Assembly (NCBI GenBank): GCA_032358165.1
Contig: JAALGY010000033.1
Coordinates: 2,728,001-2,792,000, forward strand
Reading direction: 5' to 3'
Source: Diplosphaera chodatii
Taxonomy: Eukaryota; Chlorophyta; Trebouxiophyceae; Prasiolales; Stichococcaceae
DNA: 64,000 bases
Of this stretch, positions 56,101 through 64,000 are shown piece after piece. Position 1 is the stretch's first letter; each line of letters opens with the position of its first letter. A program made the translations under genes and the position numbers. Below the pieces are notes generated by a model. The model worked only from the letters and a program-made list of their open reading frames with translations. It made no database searches and was not told where the DNA came from.

Positions 56101-59100
56101 CGGCACGATGGCCATGTTGTCAACCAGGCTGCTAGTTCTAACTGGCAAGCAGCACGCATGCGTTGAGCGCATCAATGGCGCACTTTCGCAGTTCTTCAAG
56201 GTACAGATGCCGCAAGATGCGTCGCCGGATCGTAGAGGGATAGATGTTCAGCACCTGTCAGTGAGACGTCAGCTGGGCTATCTGGCAAGCCGGGAGGCAA
56301 TGTGTTGGGATTAATGCGACTTGCGCACCCATATGCTGCATATAGGAGCTCTTTCGCAAGGATCCGATGGTGTCACCTGCTCGTCTGAAGCTTCTTCGTT
56401 GTTGAAGTGCAGCCGGAGATGGTCCTGCATGCTGTTCTGTAGTTTCTGCGGCAAACAACAACGAGAGTTTGATATACTGCTGCAATGGCTATGATGCAGT
56501 CAGCTAAATCTACTGGAGCCCGCAGGACTGTCATGTGTTTACATACAGCAGGCACATCTCAGCGCACCTTTGGTACGTTGTTGACTTTGCTGTACTGTTT
56601 CAGGTTGTTGGCACGCTGCCGATAGTACCCAGTCCGCTCGTCACCCTTCATGACGACCAAGGTGATTGTGCCGATGATGTACGAGTTGAAACCTGCAAGA
56701 ACAGTGATAGCCCTCGCGTGTGGATCCCGGCACATGCTGTTGACAGACTCAAGTCAGCTGCTTGTAGACGTACCAATTGTGAAGAGCATGAAGACCAGGT
56801 TGAAGATGGCTTCCGGCATGGATGCAGCGTGGAAGTCGCCATAGCCCACTGTGGCAATGGTGGTGATGGCCCAGTAGAACGAGAATATATACCTGCAAAC
56901 AAGCCCCGATACTGTACCAACTGCTCGGTAGGTAACTCATAGATCATGTTTTGCATGCGTGCCGCAATGTCAGTAGGTCCCACCTGTCGAACTTGGACGG
57001 CCAGGCCGCCAGCAAGTCCGGGTACATGCCCAGCCATGTTGCCTCTGTAAGGTGCTCTTGTGACGCGATGAAGTAGAACCCGCACCCTTCACCAAGCCAG
57101 CAAGACAATGTTGATTCGTGCTGTGCCACATGCATGCTGGTGTTTGCGTGTCGAGCATTAGTCCAGATCGGTACAGGACAAGATGGTGGTTTGGCCACGC
57201 AGTGGCAAGCGGAATGTACAGAGTGGATGGGCGGGCGGCGCACCTGCCCAGTGTGCGGTGTAGATGATGTACACGAAGTTGCGCACCATTGTGGTGGTAA
57301 AAAGCGACACAACCAGGTTGTACTCCAGAACGCGGAAGAACAGCAGCACGCGATACATACGCAGCTGCAGGGCAGGGGTCACTTTGATGAGGCCTTCAAG
57401 CAGATATACACCACCACGTCACATTGAACCCCAGCAGGCTACTTTCAATCACAAAAGCTGCACGGTTTGCAGGCTGAGTGGGGCTGTTGTCACGACAGGT
57501 AAGAGATTGCGCACCAGGCGCAGCAGCTTGAGCAGCGACACGTAGCGGGCTGTGTTGGACACGTAACAGGGCGGCCAGATGGCCTCCACGATCACATAGT
57601 CAAATGGAAGCAAGGCAATGATGTCCACCCAGAACCGGAGCCTGCATCGAGTGGGTGGTACAGCCTCATTGCCTGAGTGTCAGTGCCCCCTTAAGCAGAC
57701 GTGATGCCATTCACAGACATGCAACCCGGAGGATCATGCTGTGCGGTGGCACATAAGTGCATGTCAGCCCGCACTTGAGGTAGTGCCGTGCGATTAACTT
57801 GTGGTCAGTGATCAGCACCTCCTGATCATAATACGCTGTGAAAAATGACAAGAAGATGTCGGTAGCAAACACCTGTTGACATCACAGCACCATTAGAAGG
57901 ACAGTCTGCTTGAGGATTGTCAACCCACACTGTTGCCACGTGAGGGTCAACTGCATTGCTGGGGGATACTCTGGGTGTGCAAGTCTGCAGGGTATATGCG
58001 CCGAGGTGCTGCAAAAAGTTTCACCATGGCAGCCAGGTACTCAAAGAATGCGGGGAAGTCGTCGTAGGGACAGAGTCCTGGGTTGTTCTGGAAGGCCACA
58101 ACCCTGCGCAATGTTGCGCCCGAGGTCAGAGTGCATCAAGGACCACTGGTCAGTGCACCCTCAGCAGCACTACTGCTGGCTGTGCAGGCACATGTGCGCA
58201 CCATGGAGTCACGAAACCGGTGAGTGCTGCCCAGAAGACCGTCATCATGAGGAATGCTCGGTAATACGGATCTGCATCGAGTGCACGCTGCTGTTACACA
58301 GCCACACCGCATCAGGAAGTCCACTGCAACATATGCAATGTCAGCAGACAGGTTCTGTTTGAACGTCCAGCAGCGCAAGTGAAGCCAAGCGTACTGAAGG
58401 GGTGGATGCACCAGCGCGGCATCTCCAGCACCTCCTGTGACTTGACTTTGTTGCCCTTGTCATCGAGGACCCGCCACTGCACCACAGAATGTGTGCAGTT
58501 GAGCACTGCCTCAGCTTCCACATTCATTTCACGGTTGCAGACCACGACCTAGGGAGCGCACATGTTTATGGTTAGCACCGACCTCTCCTGTAACTTTCGG
58601 GATGGTGTGGGAGGCTGTGGACCGCTGCGATGCATCCTTCAGGGTGCGTGACTTGAACTTGGTCAAGGTGTTGGAGTAATCGCCCCCACTCTCCCTGCGC
58701 ATTGAAGTGACGAGTCAGAGGAACAGCATGTCAACGGGATCGAGTGAAGGGCGCACAAATGGCTTGTGGGCAAATGCAGCAAATGGTTCAATACCTGGCA
58801 GCCTTTTGCGTCAGCTCATAGAACTTGGCGCCAGACATGGACTGGCTGCTGATCGAGTCGTGGATGTCAGCGGCGCTCCGCTTGTGGACGCTGCTCTCGC
58901 CATCTGACTCGCTGCCGCCACCCGTGGAGCTGCGCCGGCCCAGGCTGCGTTGGCTGCCGATGCTGCAAAGCAACCAGAGAGGCGGTGTGGCTCTGTAACT
59001 GCGGTTGGGTTGAGAGGGGACACAAGGTGTACATGCTCGCAAGGTGGGTGAGCAGCTGAGCTGCTGGCCACCAGGGTGGGCCGGGACCGCATCACACTGA

Positions 59101-60436
59101 TCCCACCGTGAGCTTACATACCTGCCCTTGGTTGCTAGCATCGCAGCGTTCCGCCAGGCCCGACCTACGTTGCCCTTTGCTAAGCTGCTGTGCACAGGCC
59201 CCTGGGGGCTGCCGCCACCAGCACTGTCGTCCTGTTCGCTGTCTGCCGCCGCACCTGCATTCATGGGATGTTCGAGCGAGATGGTATACATGGCAGGAGG
59301 CAGTCGAGTGCCGTCCAGTGCACTGACGCATGAGCTGTGGTGGAGGATATCAACTTGCCCTGCACACCTGATAGCGACATGGTTCATAGGGTGCAGTATA
59401 CCACTTAGTTGCATCCACACCTGCGGGCGAGTCGGGCTCCTTGCTGTGATTGGGCCGCAGCGCCGACCAGCCCACTCGGCGACCGCTTTTGCTCTTGTTG
59501 CTGCTTTTGTCTCCGGCCGACCAGGTCTGTGTGTTCGATGCTGCAGTGGAGACACGCCACTCGTCTCCAGGGCCTCAAGTCAGAGACCGCCAGATGTGAT
59601 GCATGTCAAGTACGGCACTTCTTGGGTGCGCCCCAGTGCTCGCACCCTCGTTGGCATCCTCATCACCGTTGCCCTCCCCATCCTCATCGCCCTCATGCAG
59701 CGCGTGCAGGCCGGAGGGGGAGCGCTGCATGGACGATGCTGAGCGTCGCCGCTCCTCCGGCTGCCTGCCGGCACTGAGCGAGGCTTTGTGCGCCAGCACA
59801 GCTGCCCTGTACGCTCCGCCCTGCAGCAAGAAATTCCAGCGCCACCGGTCATGGCGTGGCCCTGCAGTTGGTCATCTGGCTGCCACATCTGCGCTCAATG
59901 TCTGCACCTGCATGCGCTGTCATGCACATCTCAAAGTAGCAGATGCATGCCCACGCTGACCTTTCGCACTGAGCTGTCTGGTGACGAGGGCTCCCCGCTG
60001 CTTTCCTGCACGGCCTGTGCAAATGCGCTCTGCCGCTGTGGCGCAGCCCCCGACCTGCCAGCTGGGCCCTGCTGTCACGCACGTTGCAGCAATGAGCAGC
60101 GACAGTGGGATGCCGATAGGCTGGCCAGCATTAAAGCCAGAGGAGCGCGATCCGCATGAGCATGCAACCACCACAACGGCGGCCGACCTGCGTCTCGCCG
60201 GGCATATCTGCTGCCATCTGCTCCAGCTCGGCCGCCTCAGCGTGAGCAGGAGCATCCCGCGGCTGCTGCAGCAGCGGCGTGCGAGTCTCCACACCCAGGT
60301 CCCCAGAGCTGCTGCTGTCGTCATCCGCGCTGCCGCCGTCGTCATCAGCGCCCCCCTGCGGTGCGCGGCCGGCCTGTTCCGATTCACCGTACTCCACTGC
60401 CGCTGCTGCCGCAGCGTCACCGCCGATGCCGCCCAT
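53129..60436 (-). CDS. Shaker-type K+ channel with cyclic-nucleotide-binding domain and ankyrin repeats (SKOR/AKT-like)
   Basis: Voltage-gated K+ channel of the plant Shaker layout. A long acidic, Ser-rich N-terminus (60436 to ~58650; AVEYGESEQAG, RRSSTGGGSESDGESS) precedes MPRWCIHPFST. S1 is YYRAFLMMTVFWAALTGFVT (~58270), S2 ATDIFLSFFTAYYDQEVL (~57850), S3 FWVDIIALLPFDYVIVEA (~57630), S4 YVSLLKLLRLVRN then LRMYRVLLFFRV (~57530/57360). The pore reads FYWAITTIATVGYGDFHA (~56860) with the K+ filter TVGYGD. S6 and the linker run through NSYIIGTITLVVMKGDER (~56690). A C-linker/CNBD spans ~56250-55480 (YPSTIRRRILRHLYLEEL, VNELMIVVGGLVEVI, EALAEVAFFTEI). Ankyrin repeats follow: CDYDGRTALILAAAKGNEDV (~54260), DNLGNTAMHEACKGANDG (~54000), DYDQRTALHIAACEQ (~53530) and VRDRWGKTPFEEAERVG, ending at 53129. 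The plant KHA domain is not seen. Gating direction cannot be read from sequence. Confidence 0.9.
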
Positions 60437-62473
60437 AGCAGCAGCTCACTTTCGTTTATCAGAAGTGCTTGCTATGGCCCAGGCGCTCCTGCGGAGGGCA
60501 GTGGTCCTGTCAGGTCCTGTGGCCGGGGAACGGGAGCACGCAACCCGCATACCTGGTTGCCCTGGGTGTTGTTAGAACTGTTTGGCACATCATGTTGTGC
60601 ATGTTGCACGGCAAGAATGCTTGCAGTGAGAGCACATGTGCACATGGTGGCAACTAGATCGGCCCAAGCCTCTCAATGCTGCTGCACAGGGCGCTTTCAC
60701 TCCCGCAGCGCATATGTAACGACGTGCTACAGCTCGTGCATTGTGTTCATGCGTAACGTCGTGGACCGATCGCGGCTTTGAGCACAACGCACAGTGGTAT
60801 AGGTTGGCGAGTGTGCATGGGAGCCTTGTCGCAAGTCCAGCAACGAGTTTCAGGTTGAACTGGACAAGCTTAGTCTGCACACCATTCCGTGAGTGGACTT
60901 GAGAGAACGCCTGACCTGCCCAGCCCCGGCAAGCTGTTGCCTGCACATGCGACACGGTCCGAAACCTATCGTGACCGTGTCGCTACGTTTCGCGCCTCGT
61001 AGGCTAGGCTGCTGCCAGCATGGTTCAGCGTCACTGCGACCACCTTTCGCACACTGTGACCATCATATGGCGCCCCAATACCTTTTCAGCGAGGTCAGGC
61101 CAGAGCCACGTGTATGGCGACTTGTACTTGCAGGTACCGTTATTATAATGTCCAGACATGTGCCCCTCAACTGTCTCAAATGCCGGCACACCAAGCCTAC
61201 ACCGTCTCGCTGTCAGCATCCTGGCATGATTATTACTCAGCGGGTTGCCTTTGCGGTTGTCCAGCCCTGCGTATTAGCCAGAACATCAGAGTCGTTTCTT
61301 CATGGCGGCGCTGCGGCATGTGCAAGGTACCATCAAGTAGCACTGACTGTGCGTTCGCATACACAGGAGGTGGGGCGTGTGTGACATGTCATGCGCTGGT
61401 TGCAGGCTGGTGAGCGCTCTGGGGTGTGGTACCCAACATGGCGCACAGTCCGCGGCAATGTCTACCTCAGCTGAACCCGAGGCATGATACCCTCACCGAA
61501 ATACGTGCTTGCGGTTTTCCCTAAGAGTGATCCACATGCAACCCGTGTTACTCGTAAAGCGCCACGACTCCCACCAGGCTCGGGATCCTTCAGCACCTGA
61601 GCGGTTCCATGCTGCAGGAGCTGCACCACCAGGAAACGAAAATCACAGAAGAAGAGCTAAGGCAGCGTAAGTCGAAGGCCGTCAACGCCTGGTTGGTGGG
61701 TCTTGAGTCTTTTGCACCGCATGCCTCAACGGTTCCGTGGTGTTGCACGTGCACACGCATGTTGAGGTGTGCCCCGCTCTGCAGCTGGTAAGGGACCTTG
61801 GCACACAACAGCCGCTGTCAGTATGCAGGAAGCCAATGTAGGCACAGAAAAGCTGAGGCTGGCGAAGATATTACAGGTGATTGCCTAGCTTGGATCACGC
61901 TCACCGTTGCACGATATGGCCAGGCACCTTGATGCTGTGAGGCATTGACACCCCACTACGTGAACTGCAGGATCACCATTGTTTAGTAAGAGGGGGCGCT
62001 GACAACGGCCAAAAGCTGATGGATGCACTTCTGGTAAGCTCGAAACGAAGTGCCAATGTGTTCAACCAAACAGTCATCCTCCGCCTCGTGGCCTAAGACA
62101 ACCCTGACAAGATTGGAAACACATGACCATGGTCACACTCTCCCTCATCAGGAGTGGAAGGCAGGCAGCATCACAGGGGCATCATGACGGGCGTTGTACA
62201 ATGTAGCGGAGGTTGTGCGGGTCATGACAATATGCGTGTCCTGTTGCCAGCTCGTCAGAGTACTGCGTGCAGGTCTCTGCAGCCGGCTTTGTCATCGCAT
62301 GCCGGCTCTAGCTGATGTTTAGACACACAGATGTATACAAGCCTGTTAGGGGTTGTCCTGCGATACCGTACTCAGGAGGGCTTCACAATGCAATGGTGCC
62401 ATGAACCATCCATAGCGCCAAACCCTTGCTTGTATTAGTCCTCCCACCCAATTCATAGCCGGCACGCTACATC
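60437..62473. other. Long non-coding-looking region with one weak candidate exon
   Basis: Two kb between the K+ channel start and the desaturase stop. No conserved protein or RNA is recognised. One plus-strand stretch (~61580-61720: ILQHLSGSMLQELHHQETK then ITEEELRQRKSKAVNAWL) has coding-like composition between a possible acceptor and donor, and a frame LVRDLGTQQPLSVCRK (~61786) could follow. No start exon is apparent, so it is not called as a gene. The remainder presumably holds the channel promoter and the desaturase 3' UTR. Confidence 0.35.
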
Positions 62474-64000
62474 TTAAGAAGGATTTCGCACTCGCAGGCG
62501 CGCCTTTTGCTGCTCTGTTGGGTGCTTCACATCCCAAGCCAGGCCACATGCTTCCAGCGACCTGTCAAACAACGACACGAGGTTGTGTGCAGCGTTGCTC
62601 GGAGTAGACAGGACGATGCCACTGAGGCACGGAAGCCACCTGCATTCTCATTTGTTGATCTCCGGCTCACCGGACGAGGTAGTAGGACGTGTCAAACTCC
62701 CACCATTCAAGACCATGTGCTGCACTTTCCTGGAAAGCGTGGTGGTTGTTGTGCCAGCCGTCACCTGCACATGTATCCGGAAGACCTGTTGCTGTACTAA
62801 CAATGCACCCTGGCAACTGCCTGGTGCTCGCGGGTTCTGACAGGCACGGCAGCTCAGGGCGACGGACCAAAGACGAGGAGGGCAACCAGCCAATTGTTGC
62901 GGCTTTCGTCATTGGTTTTGTACGGCTGTGTGCCCCAAATGTGCACAACTGAGTTGACCAGCCTGCAAACAGCCAGCACAGTGATGCGTGCAACGAAGCT
63001 GCATCTGCAGCAAGAGTCAAACTGTTGAAATTATGCCCAGTAGCTACGTACCAGGTCATGTGCATAGTGACCAGGACACGGATGACGAAGCCCTGCAGAG
63101 GCATGAACGTGTTCTTTCAGCGTGCGTGGTGGCACAACTTGGCATGCCATCCCTGCAAGCAATCATGACCCACCCACACGAAGGCCGGCAAGCCGCCCCA
63201 TGCCACCAGCAGCACAATCTGAAGAATTTGATGGTTCATGTACGTCTTGCGGATCCACCCATAGAACTCCGGCGACTCCCTGCGCCATGGTAAGCATGTG
63301 TCTTGACAAGACCGCTTCATCTGGATTGCCAACTCTGTGGCACACACACGATCCAGGGCCGCCAGTCTGACTGCGGGCAGTGCCTGGCAGCTGACACAGG
63401 GTGCAGCTGCAATAACGGGCGGTGAGTATAGTTGTATGTGCACCTGTAGAACCAGGGCGCTGTCAGGGAGTCCTTCATGTTGCCCCGCGAGTCCCGCCGC
63501 GTCCCCGCCAGCTGCTCGTCGAAAATCCACATGATGTGGGAGTGCAGCAGCCCTGTCGGCACGGTGTCAGGGCGCATTGTTGCAGTGCGGATCAGGGCAC
63601 CTTCGCTGCCTCTAGACCTCCGAGGTGTATGTCAGGGGCGGCTCACCATCTCGAGGGCTGTGGCGATCTGCAGCAGAGTCCGAGTGCATGTGGTGCCATC
63701 GATGCATCTTCGACCTGCGTGAGGTTTCACACATGTGGATCAGATCACATCAGCTGAACACCTTGTGAGCGCAGGCATGGCCAACGTTGATAGGGTCGAG
63801 GAGGGACGTTACTCACCATTCTACAGGATCGCCCTCAAAGGCTAGCACGCCACAGTATGCAAAGAAATATTCCAGGGGCTTTGGACACCTGAAGCTCTGG
63901 TGTGACAGCTGCCTGTGCTCAAGCATGCACCGTGAATTGCAGTGCTGACTTGGCACACGCAAACATGCCACTTTGCAAAGCCCTGCTGATAGTATGTCAC
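62474..64000 (-). CDS. Delta-9-type acyl-lipid/acyl-CoA desaturase, 5' part outside the window
   Basis: Membrane fatty acid desaturase using a di-iron centre held by three histidine boxes, all visible. Box 1 is HRQLSHQSF (~63910) followed by LEYFFAYCGVLAFEGDPVEW. Box 2 is HRWHHMHSD (~63700), then DRHSPRDG and LLHSHIMWIFDEQ (~63550). Box 3 is GDGWHNNHHAF (~62755) then HGLEWWEFDTSYYLVR. Transmembrane segments include ILQIVLLVAWGGLPAFVWVG (~63200) and FVIRVLVTMHMTWY (~63085). Between them NSVVHIWGTQPYKTNDES (~62930) is typical of plant ADS/FAD5 and cyanobacterial DesC. The end is HPTEQQKARLRVRNPS with the stop at 62474-62476. The desaturase probably works in the plastid or ER on 16:0/18:0 acyl groups; the N-terminal targeting part lies beyond 64000, so location is undecided. 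Confidence 0.92.

Noticed and set aside
1..64000. CRISPR arrays, bacterial operons, rRNA or tRNA genes
   Set aside because: No regular spacer-repeat array, no Shine-Dalgarno-led gene chains, and no cloverleaf or rRNA core sequence was recognised. The introns and gene content are eukaryotic.

Overview
The window is nuclear DNA of a green alga (Chlorophyta). It is GC-rich and compact. Its genes are cut by many short introns, mostly GTGAG/GTGCG...CAG. It carries plastid functions (a TIC236-type envelope protein, a PSB33/TEF5-like thylakoid protein, an acyl-lipid desaturase) together with eukaryotic ones (kinesin, golgin, GPI anchor synthesis, spliceosomal RNAs). A trebouxiophyte such as Coccomyxa or Chlorella relatives is plausible, but the genus cannot be fixed from the sequence. 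Gene spans given as CDS run from start codon to stop codon and include introns. Exon edges were read by eye from splice motifs and family conservation.

Layout. 0.1-4.2 kb: kinesin with a SAM-like tail (minus). 5.3-9.7 kb: GT77 glycosyltransferase (plus). 9.8-24.9 kb: a very large TIC236-like AsmA/TamB protein (minus) with a Gln/Pro/Ala-rich insertion of roughly 850 residues. 25.3-27.1 kb: unrecognised plastid-type protein (plus). 27.4-28.6 kb: PSB33-like protein (plus). 29.1-31.1 kb: CFA synthase/coclaurine N-methyltransferase-like enzyme (plus). 31.6-37.1 kb: golgin with a C-terminal GRAB-like domain (plus). 37.4-40.0 kb: a cluster of spliceosomal RNA genes, U2 (plus), U1 (minus) and U5 (minus), with a shared upstream element, C-rich 3' tracts and a retrotransposon-gag-like ORF inside. 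40.6-41.3 kb: small unknown protein (plus). 41.5-42.7 kb: PIG-F/GPI11 (minus). 43.1-44.9 kb: TRIC-type channel (plus). 45.1-49.8 kb: selenophosphate synthetase fused to an FAD oxidoreductase (minus). 50.1-52.6 kb: unrecognised membrane protein (plus). 53.1-60.4 kb: Shaker-type K+ channel with ankyrin repeats (minus). 62.5-64.0 kb: delta-9-type desaturase, 5' end outside the window (minus).

The genes do not form an operon or pathway cluster. Convergent pairs are packed tightly (about 130-170 bp between stops at 9.7, 41.4 and 45.0 kb) and divergent pairs share 400-1100 bp. The least expected content is the snRNA cluster. Its three RNAs are recognisable by their invariant functional segments, and all three carry an ACCCATAACT(A)GRGCC-like element about 50-55 bp upstream of the 5' end, which looks like a lineage-specific snRNA promoter module.
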